64,000 nucleotides of DNA from Metabacillus sp. KUDC1714 (GCF_014217835.1 NZ_CP055263.1:4963501-5027500); one strand, 5' to 3'. Shown: positions 1-8,875, counted from the stretch's first letter. The notes: generated from the sequence alone by a model not told the origin. Numbers and translations: made by a program.

Positions 1-345
1 TAAAATGTAAACAGTAAATATATTCAGTTCAGTCTTGTCGGAATTCCAATTATAAATGTTCCCTTTAATATTTGCAATTTTCTTCCATCACTATTTTTAT
101 TCTGAAGTTTTTAAAATATTTCAAGGTAATAAAGTTCCTATTGATACTTTTAAATCCCCCTTATATTCTTTCATTCCTCCCCTTTAATTGCATAAAGCTC
201 ATTAATATCTTTAATTTAATTTCGCAAAAAAAGTCGACAATTGTAAAACGTTTAAAACAGGAATTTAAAACATTTTGTAGAAATCATTGGTATTAGGAGA
301 ACGGCATTACACATCTAGATACAATAATGAGGGATGGTGATTGGT
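1..345. other. Intergenic left edge, no convincing gene
   Basis: AT-rich stretch. A 74-codon frame at 72-296 on the plus strand translates to low-complexity Ile/Leu/Phe/Lys-rich sequence without a ribosome binding site, so it is not called. No RNA gene or clear repeat is seen. Confidence 0.5.
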
Positions 346-837
346 ATGTTCAAATTTATCAGATATAAAGAGCAAGATATTATGTGTGAAAGAAAGCTTA
401 AAAAGATTATGAAGCGTTTAGATATTGTAGAATTCAATTATAATTGGGATCGTACAAGCTGTTATATTGAATTTCAATATAATGAAAATTCGTACAGAAT
501 GGAACACTCAATTCAAAAGGCAAAAAGAAAAGGTCTTATCGTATTAAGGAATGGGTTGGATTGTTTATTGGAGTTGGTTCAATCCCTTGAAGATTTGTGT
601 GAAATCATTGATAGAGGAACTTATAGACTCGAGACTTGGGTATCAGGTATGAAACAGTCATCTTTAACAGAAGAGAAACCTGAATTTGTAGAAGAAGTTC
701 ATATAAGATATAAGTCTTTAGGGAAACAGAAACATTCCGAATACGAAAGGAATGAGGATTTTATTCATGTTGCGCCTGAATCATCTCTAGAGGATTTTAC
801 TCCTTACCAGAACCTCCAGCGATCTCGACGTGAATAG
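346..837 (+). CDS. Hypothetical soluble protein, 163 aa
   Basis: I do not recognise the family with certainty. The protein is charged, has no signal peptide or membrane segment, and has an alpha/beta core near residues 15-100 (around WDRTSCYIEFQYNENSYRME) followed by a polar, probably disordered tail. An upstream ATG at 334 is in frame, but GAGGGATGGTGA lies 5 bases before the ATG at 346, so I prefer 346. It stands alone and converges on the histidine kinase gene at 983-3058, sharing a palindromic terminator with it. Function unknown. Confidence 0.65.
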   Translation: MFKFIRYKEQDIMCERKLKKIMKRLDIVEFNYNWDRTSCYIEFQYNENSYRMEHSIQKAKRKGLIVLRNGLDCLLELVQSLEDLCEIIDRGTYRLETWVSGMKQSSLTEEKPEFVEEVHIRYKSLGKQKHSEYERNEDFIHVAPESSLEDFTPYQNLQRSRRE

Positions 838-921
838 AGTGTTATTTGAAGAAGCCCTCTCAATTAAATACTAAACTAAGTAGTAGAATAAGAAGATCTA
901 TTAATTCTTTTAACAAGATAA

Positions 922-950
922 GAATAGGACATCCCTTTGATGTCCTATTC
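922..950. terminator. Bidirectional hairpin terminator
   Basis: Perfect 12-base arms (GAATAGGACATC / GATGTCCTATTC) around a 5-base loop, between the convergent genes ending at 837 (+) and 983 (-). It can end transcription from both sides. Confidence 0.75.
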
Positions 951-982
951 CAACCCTGCAAAAAACAGTATCAATCACTCTT

Positions 983-3058
983 TTAAGATTTATGTTTAGG
1001 TAGATAGATCATTGCTTTAAATAAATCTCCGTCAATTTGTATGTTAAATTTCCCTTTTTGTATTTCAATTAGGCTTTTCGCAATGGATAGTCCTAACCCG
1101 CTACCTTGGCTAGATCTGGATTCATCGCCTCTTTTAAAACGCTCCATTAATTCGTCTGCTGAGATATTTAACTCATAAGCTGAGACGTTTTTGAAGGTAA
1201 GTAGGATATCACTGCCTAAATCCTCGATAGAAATATATACCCTTGAGCCTTTAAACGCATATTTAAATATATTGGATAATAAGTTCTCGATGGACCTCCA
1301 CAATAATTTCCCATCTCCTGTAATATATACCTTCTCCTTTGGATAATTCATCTTAAATTCTAAATCTAATGCTTCAATTTTGTCATTCACTTCCCCTAGC
1401 CCCTGGGTTATTAAAGACAAGATATCAATTTTCTCAAAATTAACTGGCATGTTTCCGCTGGACGCCTTTGTAGCTTCAAATAAATCATCTGTTAATATTT
1501 TTAGCCTTTTTGATTTTTGATCTAGAACTTCGATGTATTCTACTACTTTTGATGGGTCCTTTTCATTTTTCAATAAATCCACATAGGTAATAATGGAGGT
1601 TAAGGGGGTTCTTATATCATGCGATACATTGGTTATTAACTCCGTTTTTAACCGCTCACTTTTTAGTTCGCTATCCACTGATTTTTTCAAACCATCAGTA
1701 ATACTGTTGATACCGGCAGCAAGACTTCCAAACTCACCTTTTCCAGCAACTTCAAGTCGATGATGAAGATTCCCATCCTTTATTCTCTCTACCCCATCCT
1801 GTATTGCTTTAAAGGACTTGATTTTTTTAAAGGCAAACCAGGCTGCTACGCCAATCGTTACCGGGAACATGAAAAACGTTAAAGCAACTAATATCGGATA
1901 ACCGATAACGATTAGTACAGTCTTTACGCCAATGCTTCCGCTGCGGTATACATCTCCTATAAATTTAACTAATTTGTAGATGATTGTATAAATCAATGTA
2001 TGCTTGATAAGTGTTTTATTTTTGAAATGCTTTACGAGAGACAAAACCAGCACGAATCCCAGAATGGCGAAAGGAATTGTTATTGGTATGATTAGTTTTA
2101 CGATATTTTCAAACAAATCATCTACCAATGTAACCCAAAGTGGTAATAGGCATATACAAATCACTATATTAATATCATTATATAATTTATCTACTGCAAA
2201 TAAGTGCAGCTCTTGATCCTTAAATGACTTTCTTCCTATTACGAGTACAAGATAAACAAATGAAAGGATAAATCCTGCCAAAAATCCTACTAAACTATAT
2301 AAGTTTTTTGTAGCAATGGCTTTGTTTTCTTGCCATTCTTTCGTTTTTCGATCTAAAAATTCTTCCGTAAAAGCAACGGAGATTACCGTGTTTTCTATAT
2401 CCAATTCATCTATTTGTTCAGTAATCCGATACAAGTATTCATTTTCATTCGCTTCTTTTGGATAAAAATCTCGTTTGTACCCCTCAAAAATCATATAAGC
2501 AGGGTAAGTTTTAAACTGCTCTTTTTCTATCTTTGTATTATTTGTAAACACATTTGTTCCATCACTGCCATAAAACAACGGCGCTTCATACGTTTCAAGA
2601 TTTTGCATTAACAAATGAAATTCTCTTAAATCTTCCTTAATCAGCTCATCCTTTGCCTGTGATATTTTGTCTTCATATTCCTCTTTAAACATTTCATAAT
2701 TTTTTTCTTCACTTAACTCAGGATTATACTTTCTGGAATTATGTTGATAATCTGAAAATAAGTTTTCCTCTGTACTTTTCCATTCCTCTTCACTAATCGT
2801 TTCGCCACTTAAAATATGTTCCTCATTCTTATATTCCCCAATTAGTCTTGTGAGATCACTTATGATCCTCTCACTTTCTTGTATATATGTTCTACTCTTT
2901 AAATAATTGCTTTCAACTACGCTATTAAAATCGCCATCATTTACGATCTCTACTTCTATAAATGCTCTAATGACACCCGTAAAACATACGATCGCAATCA
3001 TAAAAACAATAATTTTCGTTATAATGGAATGACTAAATTTTTTCAACTTTATATCCAA
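983..3058 (-). CDS. Large membrane sensor histidine kinase (HAMP-HisKA-HATPase)
   Basis: 691 aa. An N-terminal membrane segment (about residues 12-32) is followed by a roughly 200-residue acidic extracytoplasmic region, then four or five membrane segments between about 250 and 410, a HAMP-like linker (410-465), a HisKA domain with phospho-acceptor His480 in NVSHDIRTP, and an HATPase_c domain with N box (ENLLSNIFKYA) and G box (GSGLGLSIA). It presumably senses an envelope signal and phosphorylates the partner regulator encoded immediately upstream; the two genes overlap by 26 bases. The multi-span region between sensor and HAMP is larger than in ordinary two-TM kinases. Domain assignment is firm; the signal is unknown. 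Confidence 0.92.
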   Translation of the reverse strand: MDIKLKKFSHSIITKIIVFMIAIVCFTGVIRAFIEVEIVNDGDFNSVVESNYLKSRTYIQESERIISDLTRLIGEYKNEEHILSGETISEEEWKSTEENLFSDYQHNSRKYNPELSEEKNYEMFKEEYEDKISQAKDELIKEDLREFHLLMQNLETYEAPLFYGSDGTNVFTNNTKIEKEQFKTYPAYMIFEGYKRDFYPKEANENEYLYRITEQIDELDIENTVISVAFTEEFLDRKTKEWQENKAIATKNLYSLVGFLAGFILSFVYLVLVIGRKSFKDQELHLFAVDKLYNDINIVICICLLPLWVTLVDDLFENIVKLIIPITIPFAILGFVLVLSLVKHFKNKTLIKHTLIYTIIYKLVKFIGDVYRSGSIGVKTVLIVIGYPILVALTFFMFPVTIGVAAWFAFKKIKSFKAIQDGVERIKDGNLHHRLEVAGKGEFGSLAAGINSITDGLKKSVDSELKSERLKTELITNVSHDIRTPLTSIITYVDLLKNEKDPSKVVEYIEVLDQKSKRLKILTDDLFEATKASSGNMPVNFEKIDILSLITQGLGEVNDKIEALDLEFKMNYPKEKVYITGDGKLLWRSIENLLSNIFKYAFKGSRVYISIEDLGSDILLTFKNVSAYELNISADELMERFKRGDESRSSQGSGLGLSIAKSLIEIQKGKFNIQIDGDLFKAMIYLPKHKS

Positions 3059-3719
3059 CTCCCCACACCACCTTCAAATATTTTGGCTCTCTCGGATTTA
3101 TTTCTATTTTCTCTCTGATTTTTCTAATATGAACAGTTACGGTATTTTCCGGACTAAAAGATGTTTCATTCCAAACCTTTTCATAGATTTCCTCGATGGA
3201 AAATACTCTACCTACGTTTGCAGTTAGAAGCTTTAATATCTTATATTGTACTGGTGTCAGATGGACCTCCTCCCCATCGATGGTGACATTTTTCCTTTCA
3301 TCATCAATCATAAGTCCCCCAGTATGATATACATTGCTTCTGGTTTCAAGACTGCCTAATGTTGTATATCGTCTCAGCTGTGATTTAACCCTTGCGATCA
3401 ACTCCAGGGGATTAAATGGCTTGGTGATATAGTCATCTGCCCCTAAATTTAATCCTAAAATTTTGTCCGAATCCTCTGATTTGGCAGAAAGCATGATCAA
3501 TGGGATATTATTTTCTTCCCTAATTTTCATAGTAGCTCTAATCCCATCCATCTTAGGCATCATAATATCCATGATAATAAGATGAATCTCATGATCCCTG
3601 ATTACTTCTATGGCTTCTACTCCATCAAAAGCTTTGAATATTATATAGCCTTCGTTTGCTAAATAGATTTCTATAGCATCTACAATGGCTTTATCATCAT
3701 CACAAACCAATATGTTCAT
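3033..3719 (-). CDS. OmpR/PhoB-family response regulator
   Basis: 228 aa. The receiver domain has acidic residues DDD at 7-9, phospho-acceptor Asp51 (IIMDIMMPKMDG) and the conserved Lys in ITKPFNP. A C-terminal winged helix (about 130-228) carries the family signature VTVHIRKIREKI. First gene of a two-gene operon with the kinase at 983-3058. The upstream 160 bases should hold the promoter. Likely targets are unknown; paired regulators of this type often control envelope stress or antibiotic response genes. Confidence 0.93.
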   Translation of the reverse strand: MNILVCDDDKAIVDAIEIYLANEGYIIFKAFDGVEAIEVIRDHEIHLIIMDIMMPKMDGIRATMKIREENNIPLIMLSAKSEDSDKILGLNLGADDYITKPFNPLELIARVKSQLRRYTTLGSLETRSNVYHTGGLMIDDERKNVTIDGEEVHLTPVQYKILKLLTANVGRVFSIEEIYEKVWNETSFSPENTVTVHIRKIREKIEINPREPKYLKVVWGVGYKVEKI

Positions 3720-3885
3720 GAAAGTTCACTCCTAAATGTGATTTCAATAGATATCCCTTCCCTTTATTATTTCTACTAAGGGAATAATACCAATCATATC
3801 TTAACAAACACTTTATGTAATTCTTAAGATTTTCTTAGTGATTTAATATGTTTACTAATAACAAACGTGATAATGGAAATAGGAC

Positions 3886-3914
3886 AAACGCCAAACTAAA
3901 TTAGTTTGGCGTTT
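3886..3914. terminator. Perfect hairpin, possible terminator
   Basis: AAACGCCAAACTAA pairs exactly with TTAGTTTGGCGTTT across a 1-base centre, followed by a short T run. It lies upstream of the response regulator with no gene directly before it on the plus strand, so it may insulate the operon from transcription entering from 4-5 kb. Confidence 0.5.
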
Positions 3915-4095
3915 TAAATCAATTTTCATATATGAATTATTATTAACTTTAGATATATTTTTCACTCAATATGAACCTCTCTCAAATGAATTGATAAAAG
4001 ACAAATTAAGTTATTCTTAAGAAATCAATTGTGCTTTTGTTAAGTTCTTTTAATTATATTAATAACATAAAGGGTTAGATTCACTTCGAGGGAGA

Positions 4096-4149
4096 ATGAC
4101 TATAAGAGAAAAAAAGGTATATATACTTTTAACAGATACAGGTCTTTGA
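4096..4149 (+). pseudogene. Truncated 5' end of a small enzyme gene, or a leader peptide (17 codons)
   Basis: GAGGGAGA precedes an ATG opening a 17-codon frame, MTIREKKVYILLTDTGL, which stops inside the stem of the hairpin at 4149-4185. From memory, this start resembles the N-terminus of a Bacillus protein of about 200 residues with a papain/NlpC-like fold that continues past LTDTG; that identity is unverified. Alternatively it is a genuine leader peptide coupled to an attenuator, but no plus-strand gene follows for more than 1.5 kb, which favours truncation. Confidence 0.35.
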
Positions 4150-4185
4150 AAAAGGAATGTCCAAAACTAAAGGGCATTCCTTTTT
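4149..4185 (+). terminator. Rho-independent terminator
   Basis: AAAAAGGAATG pairs with CATTCCTTTTT around an 11-base loop with inner CC/GG closure, and ends in a T run. It directly overlaps the stop of the 17-codon frame. Confidence 0.7.
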
Positions 4186-4363
4186 ACGTTTTTCAACAAA
4201 CGCGCCTTTATCTACAGTATGTTTTTCTACCGTATTTAACGTATGTAATGATACAAAAACGACCAGATTTCTATCTTTGTGGAAACATTATATACAGTTA
4301 TTTTTTATAGTATTTAACGTATTCAAAGGTATGAGGAAATGGACTTGGGTAACTAGAGAAAGA

Positions 4364-4422
4364 AACAACCTTGAAGTTTAGTGTGGAAGAGTACTTCTTC
4401 CACACTAAACTTCAAGGTTGTT
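4364..4422. repeat. Near-perfect 59-base palindrome, 27-base arms
   Basis: The 27 bases from 4364 (AACAACCTTGAAGTTT...) return exactly inverted at 4396-4422 with a 5-base centre. The arms are longer and more GC-balanced than a normal terminator and lack a T run. It could be a small non-autonomous mobile element, an old insertion scar or a cruciform-forming protein site. Confidence 0.7.
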
Positions 4423-4715
4423 AAGCGATAGCGCGGTAGGTGTGATAGATAAGCTCGTTGCCTGATGGGAAAATGCTACAGCCTCAGGATCAATTGTACT
4501 CACAGGAGGCTCAAGTCATGCCCTTAAAACGTGTATCTATGACTACATGTAATCAACGATAAAAGGTGCATTCTTTTAACTTTTTTGAGCTGATACTGTT
4601 GATAAGGGCCATTTTGTTGAATATCGTTATTAGCAAATAATCAATAAATTTAAAAATAACTTTGATTCCTAACAAGGTTTTACTGGCTCGTTAGCCGTAC
4701 GCCTGTATAAAACTC
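4423..4715. other. Intergenic, possible gene debris
   Basis: A plus-strand frame around 4464-4550 reads WENATASGSIVLTGGSSHAL, which looks protein-like, but it has no start and stops quickly. I could not assign a family. Nothing else was seen. Confidence 0.25.
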
Positions 4716-5237
4716 TTATTGGACTTCAATTATAATGCTACCAAACAGGTTATTTTCAATATAAGCATCCAATTTCCAAATTCCTTTTGCTGGTAAATTC
4801 AAATATCCTACGGATTCACCATAGTGATGTGGGGGTTTAACTATCTCTTCGTTTGGTACACCAATATAGCTTTCAAATGCTGTAACAGTTTTTCCGTCCT
4901 CTTTACTTGTCCCAATTATTTTCACTTGCTTTTTGAATAACTGTTCCGTCTTTTCTGTAGATCCTCCCCAAAAATGAAGTAATTGTTTATTATTTGTGCC
5001 AGCATTAACTGGTGCATCAACAATAGCAAACTTGCCTTTAACTCCACGCAAACCATAAGGTACATCTTTTCCATTTGGACCTGGTTTGGAGATTGTAAAG
5101 GTAGGGCTAACTTTACATTCATCCATTTTAGTCTCTGATGATGTAGGCGTATTGTTTTCCTTAACTGCAGATGAATTTTCACTTGAACAGCCTGTTAGTA
5201 GCAAAAATGTACAAATAGATATAAATATATTCTTCAC
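4716..5237 (-). CDS. Secreted lipoprotein, 173 aa (DUF4871-like)
   Basis: A short signal peptide ends in lipobox LLTGC, so Cys17 should be lipidated and the protein anchored outside the membrane. After a Ser/Thr/Asn-rich linker (18-40), a compact beta-rich domain carries PYGLRGVKGKFAI, a LLHFWGG motif and YLNLPAKGIWKLDAYI. It resembles Bacillus lipoproteins annotated DUF4871, though that label is from memory. Single gene; GAGGTGACATGTG upstream gives a good ribosome binding site. Function unknown; a role in envelope sensing is only a guess. Confidence 0.75.
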   Translation of the reverse strand: MKNIFISICTFLLLTGCSSENSSAVKENNTPTSSETKMDECKVSPTFTISKPGPNGKDVPYGLRGVKGKFAIVDAPVNAGTNNKQLLHFWGGSTEKTEQLFKKQVKIIGTSKEDGKTVTAFESYIGVPNEEIVKPPHHYGESVGYLNLPAKGIWKLDAYIENNLFGSIIIEVQ

Positions 5238-5343
5238 ATGTCACCTCTCACAAATTTTTCATAAATAATTCGATATAATAGATAAAAGACCTGCTATTAA
5301 ATTAAATGATTAACCTTTTAACCCTTATAAATTTCTTCTTTGT

Positions 5344-5433
5344 TTATTCTTTTTTAATTGAAGCATAGTACCATAACCATGCTCCAAAACTGAATAGCAC
5401 TCCTATAATTATAATAAAACCAGCTGTCTCCAT
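5344..5433 (-). CDS. 29-aa single-span membrane peptide
   Basis: A strong AAGGAGGT precedes the ATG by about 7 bases. The product METAGFIIIIGVLFSF... is one hydrophobic helix with a C-terminal KKE and looks like the small bitopic membrane proteins common in Bacillus. No function can be given. It sits alone between two lipoprotein and transporter genes. Confidence 0.6.
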   Translation of the reverse strand: METAGFIIIIGVLFSFGAWLWYYASIKKE

Positions 5434-5561
5434 AAAAGACCTCCTTAAATTACCCTCCTTTAAATTTAACATATAATTCCATTTATGAATATACTTTCCT
5501 TCTTAAACTAACAACAAAGCTTCGCATTATTCAAGTCTCACTCGATTAACATAAAAAAAGA

Positions 5562-5587
5562 GCACAATTCTTGCTACGGAATTGCGC
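5562..5587. repeat. Short interspersed hairpin, GCGC/AATTC family
   Basis: GCACAATTC pairs with GAATTGCGC with one mismatch. Similar elements lie at 15993-16033, 16964-16998 and, more degenerate, 35262-35305 and 36818-36842. They share a core of (A)AGCGC-N-AT... with a loop often reading TTGTTGAA or similar. Confidence 0.5.
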
Positions 5588-5697
5588 CCGTTTCTTGAAT
5601 ATAGTTCATACAAAATGAGTAACTTGTTTTCACCTTACATAAATATTTTGCATTTGGGCAAAATTATAGAAACAAATCTAATTGGAGAACAACATTT

Positions 5698-6042
5698 ATG
5701 ATTTTACTTTCTCTTTTCTTAATGTTAGGTGGGTTATTAATTATTAATGCTATTTACGCTTACCAGACTAAGCACATTGACTCTAATTTTTTACATACTT
5801 TATGGTACTATATTAAACTTGTACCTTTTTTCCTGTCTGCGAGTATGATGATTGGATACGGAGTAAAATATTTAACAAAAATTGTAGATGACTTAACCTT
5901 CTCACTTATTGTATCTAAAGGAATGGAGATCCTAGTTAGTGTAGCAATTGGATACATATTTCTTAAAGAAATTCCCAATTGGCGTACAGGGATCGGTATC
6001 ACAATTATATTAATTGGTTTTTGGATATTAAAAGGAAAATAA
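5698..6042 (+). CDS. Small DMT/SMR-like membrane transporter subunit
   Basis: 114 aa with about four membrane helices, the size and layout of small multidrug resistance (EmrE-like) proteins. The end VSVAIGYIFLKEIPNWRTG...ILIGFWILKGK is typical of the drug/metabolite transporter superfamily. The glutamate usual in helix 1 of true SMR pumps is not evident, so the substrate is uncertain. TTGGAGAA lies about 8 bases before the ATG. Single gene followed by a hairpin at 6098-6128. Confidence 0.7.
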   Translation: MILLSLFLMLGGLLIINAIYAYQTKHIDSNFLHTLWYYIKLVPFFLSASMMIGYGVKYLTKIVDDLTFSLIVSKGMEILVSVAIGYIFLKEIPNWRTGIGITIILIGFWILKGK

Positions 6043-6097
6043 GAAAGAGTTGTAAAGTGACAATAAAGTTACTTAATTTTAAAACTTCAAACACGTA

Positions 6098-6128
6098 TAA
6101 CCCCGTTCTGATTTTTAGTACGGGGTTA
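6098..6128 (+). terminator. Hairpin terminator of the small transporter gene
   Basis: TAACCCCGT pairs with ACGGGGTTA around a 13-base loop 55 bases after the stop codon. The T tail is weak. Confidence 0.6.
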
Positions 6129-6571
6129 AAATAAACTTGTTTAATTTTTGATGTAAGAAACTTCAAAGTAGTTTAAATCTAAGGGTTCTTCCACAATAGC
6201 GCACTATTGTTGAAGATTATATATTATTTAATAGTTATTTACTTACTGATACTGTTCCCGCACCTATTTAAGGAATACTTACACTAGAATAAAGATTTCA
6301 ATACAATATGTGCCTTTGACCAAATTGACAGTAGTATTGGGTGTAATATTACAGATAATTCACCCGTTGATGTCAACCGATCAGCGTTATCATTTACATG
6401 ATGTTAAACATTGACAAAAACAAAGTTGAGGAAAATCCTGAAGAAAAAAGAAGATTTCTGGTGATGATACACATTTAGATCAAAATAATAAAGTTACATA
6501 CCAACAAATCAATATCTAACTCTACGAAAGTACTGAACCTGTTGTTACTGCGCATTATCGTCTTAGAAAAA
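6129..6571. other. Intergenic with coding debris
   Basis: About 440 bases without an intact gene. Around 6485-6590 the plus strand reads a protein-like string (LYESTEPVVTAHYRLRKI) broken by stops, probably a remnant of an unidentified gene. Otherwise nothing was seen. Confidence 0.3.
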
Positions 6572-7117
6572 TCATTTTTTTTTTAAAACTGGACGGTTGC
6601 TATTAAACTGCCTTCGATCTTGTGCAAACGCCATACGATACAATAAAATATGAATACTCATCAAGAACAAGTAAATGGGAAAGGAATAAATTAATTTGTA
6701 ACCGTGTTTGTAATGGTATACGCCTATCTGTACACCCAGCCATTCTAACCCAACAGCTACTGCAGCCCAAAATAGAATATAAACAATCATCTTTATTTTA
6801 AACATTCGCATCTGTTCATACCAATAAATAAACCAATATCCAAACGGCGCATACATCATATAAGAAAAAAAATCAATCAATTGATATTTTGATTGGTCTC
6901 CCAAATCATAAAGTTCAAGTGGAGGTATCTTTAAAGTATGATCAAAAACGAGTCCGAATGCAACGCCTATAAGTATGTTAAAGGTTGTTTGTAAAGGAGA
7001 ATATCGCTGTGGAAACAACCAAATCGATGCAAAACCAATGACACCTACACCGATAACGAACCACTCATTCCCATTGAATTGATTATCATAAACGATGTTT
7101 TCCATCACCGAATCCAT
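6572..7117 (-). CDS. CBO0543-family multispan membrane protein
   Basis: 181 aa with about five membrane helices. The family hallmark lies near the C-terminus: GLEWLGVQIGVYHYKHGYKL followed by IYSFPIYLFL, as in Firmicute membrane proteins annotated CBO0543. Function of the family is unknown. It overlaps the end of the gene at 7105-7581 by 13 bases, so the two are translationally coupled. AAGGAAGG abuts the ATG at 7117; an ATG at 7105 is also possible. Related genes lie at 16423-16911 and 32262-32729. Confidence 0.75.
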   Translation of the reverse strand: MDSVMENIVYDNQFNGNEWFVIGVGVIGFASIWLFPQRYSPLQTTFNILIGVAFGLVFDHTLKIPPLELYDLGDQSKYQLIDFFSYMMYAPFGYWFIYWYEQMRMFKIKMIVYILFWAAVAVGLEWLGVQIGVYHYKHGYKLIYSFPIYLFLMSIHILLYRMAFAQDRRQFNSNRPVLKKK

Positions 7118-7581
7118 CCTTCCTTAGACGCCATACGTTGAAAGAGTCTTCCTAAAAGCAATGTATAAGTCATAACAATCACGATCATCACTGACTCCAT
7201 AACGAAATTCCAATCCTTATTAGTAAGTACGTGATTCCATCGAAGCGTCGCTCCGATGAATATTTGGAACAAAAACGTATAGATCGATATTCCCCAGCGG
7301 ATGCTGGATTTAGAGGTCGTTAGAAACACGTTAGCAAAGGTAAGAAGAACAAAAGTAACTGTGAAATCGTTGTGTAGGATCATGGACAGGAAGTGAGGGA
7401 TGCTATTTGTGTTAATTTTGAATAAATTGAGATTGAACGCGGAAATCGTCAGTTTGTTTGTTAAGATAACATCAATGGCCATAAACAAAAGGAGGTTAAC
7501 AGACAATGGCAGCTTCTTTGAGAGACTAACTTGAACCATAATACAGAACCATGCAAAAAAAATAAATATCACTACTATCAA
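7105..7581 (-). CDS. CBO0543-like membrane protein, operon partner
   Basis: 158 aa, about five hydrophobic helices, basic C-terminus (RLFQRMASKEGW). It matches in size and layout the first halves of CBO0543-type proteins but lacks the GWKLxYS motif. GGAAGGGGGA precedes the start by about 11 bases. First gene of a two-gene unit with 6572-7117, implying the two products act together in the membrane. No function known. Confidence 0.65.
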   Translation of the reverse strand: MIVVIFIFFAWFCIMVQVSLSKKLPLSVNLLLFMAIDVILTNKLTISAFNLNLFKINTNSIPHFLSMILHNDFTVTFVLLTFANVFLTTSKSSIRWGISIYTFLFQIFIGATLRWNHVLTNKDWNFVMESVMIVIVMTYTLLLGRLFQRMASKEGWIR

Positions 7582-7700
7582 TTTAAAATTCCCCCTTCCT
7601 ACATGTAGTATATTGTGTATTTTTATAATCCCCCTTATACTTCAGCTTATCCATAATCAGCGTAATATGTTTATCCGTGACATTTCAAAAATTAGCATAT

Positions 7701-7732
7701 GAATTAATGTGATTTAAACATCACATTAATTC
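7701..7732. terminator. Perfect 13-base hairpin
   Basis: GAATTAATGTGAT and ATCACATTAATTC flank a 6-base loop. It lies between the recombinase remnant and the membrane operon, both on the minus strand, and could end the former or act as an operator for the latter. Confidence 0.5.
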
Positions 7733-7783
7733 ATAAATTTGCTCACACCTTCCCACCCACTTCCAACAATAAATATGCTTTTT

Positions 7784-8103
7784 TTATGATACGGTTCTGC
7801 TCCCCTTATTAGATGGTAAAGCATTTTCTGAAGAAAACCAGAAGGCAATTTTCTTTATATCCTTCCGATTTTCCTCCATTTGTATTTCCTTGATTAAAGC
7901 ACGAACGAACATTTTTTTCTCTTCACCATCTGCTTTATGGAACAAGTCATAAAGTTAAGCAGAGCAGCGATTACTATTTCGTTATCTATTTTATTTGAAC
8001 TAGATAGCTTTTCAATCTCTCTTTTTTGATGCTTAACCTTCTGTTCAAAATTCTCAATGTCAAATTGAATGTTTATAGAGGAAGCAAAGAAAGTGAATGT
8101 CAC
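7784..8103 (-). pseudogene. C-terminal remnant of a large serine recombinase, frameshifted
   Basis: One minus frame (about 8060-7960) reads a coiled-coil (QKVKHQKREIEKLSSSNK) and a second continues with LYDLFHKADGEEKK, VRALIKEIQMEENRKDIKKI and ends with RTVS. A coiled coil followed by LIKEI and IKKI is the usual tail of recombinases of the transposon or phage integrase serine type. The join near 7950 needs a frame change, and the catalytic and DNA-binding parts are gone. On the opposite strand about 8065-8178 an open frame (LIYDKKNEKMRELSKEERAL) could be another fragment. Likely a scar of an old element. Confidence 0.45.
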
Positions 8104-8377
8104 GTCTTGATATACGATAAGAAAAATGAAAAAATGAGGGAACTTTCAAAAGAAGAGAGAGCCTTAGAAAATGGAATATAGAAAGCACCAAGCTTAAATG
8201 GTATATAAAGAATGAGATAAAACCTTCTAAACCGGTAGCCACCCCAAACATTATTCCAATTAGAATGTTATTCTGCTTAACCAAGTCAATGTTTCAGTTA
8301 CTTTTATCGGATAAATCTAATAAATTTATGAATCGAGAGTAACACTACACATAAAACTAATATGGGGTATTAATGAC

Positions 8378-8875
8378 ATGAAACAGATTATTCTCTGGTC
8401 ACTCTTGATATTGCCTTGGGCGTCCTTGCTTTTTTTGAAAATGAATACTGTACGCAGGTACATGCCGGTCGCTCTTTTTATGACCGTTATTCATACCTTG
8501 GCATATCAAGCGGCTTACCATTACGGATGGTGGAAAGAGACAGGTTCCAGTCTGTTCGGGTGGGATAAAGTCGTCCCGGTTCCTTGGGTGTATGGAGCAT
8601 ATTTAGTTATAGTTATCTGGATATTCCGCTTTACTTTCGGGAAATTTTGGATGTATTTAACTGTCAATATACTTTTGGACGGGTTATTTATGTACATCGT
8701 TTACCCGGTATGGCAACGGATGGGGCTTGTTTCGAGTGAATCGACTTTGTCTACAATAGCTATTGTTGCTATGATGGTCGGTTTTGCAATTATCATTTAT
8801 CTGTATCAACTGTGGCAGGACGAAGTCTTCAAACAGCCTAAAGCGAAACTCATAAATGACCAAGAACTGACTTGA
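8378..8875 (+). CDS. Multispan membrane protein, 165 aa
   Basis: Five hydrophobic helices, with Trp/Tyr/Gly-rich loops (YHYGWWKETGSSLFGWDKVV) and a polar C-terminal tail. Size and layout resemble the CBO0543-type proteins encoded just upstream on the other strand, but I cannot place it in that family with confidence. It is divergent from the recombinase remnant and ends just before a GGGACA repeat. Codon use looks slightly more GC-rich than its neighbours. Function unknown. Confidence 0.65.
   Translation: MKQIILWSLLILPWASLLFLKMNTVRRYMPVALFMTVIHTLAYQAAYHYGWWKETGSSLFGWDKVVPVPWVYGAYLVIVIWIFRFTFGKFWMYLTVNILLDGLFMYIVYPVWQRMGLVSSESTLSTIAIVAMMVGFAIIIYLYQLWQDEVFKQPKAKLINDQELT

Noticed and set aside
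72..296. 74-codon plus-strand frame
   Set aside because: Low-complexity hydrophobic translation, no ribosome binding site, AT-rich background.
4157..4381. 74-codon plus-strand frame
   Set aside because: Begins inside a terminator stem and ends inside the large palindrome; not a protein-like sequence.
8060..8284. 74-codon minus-strand frame from a TTG
   Set aside because: No family, no ribosome binding site; the credible coding here is the recombinase tail in another frame and perhaps a plus-strand scrap.
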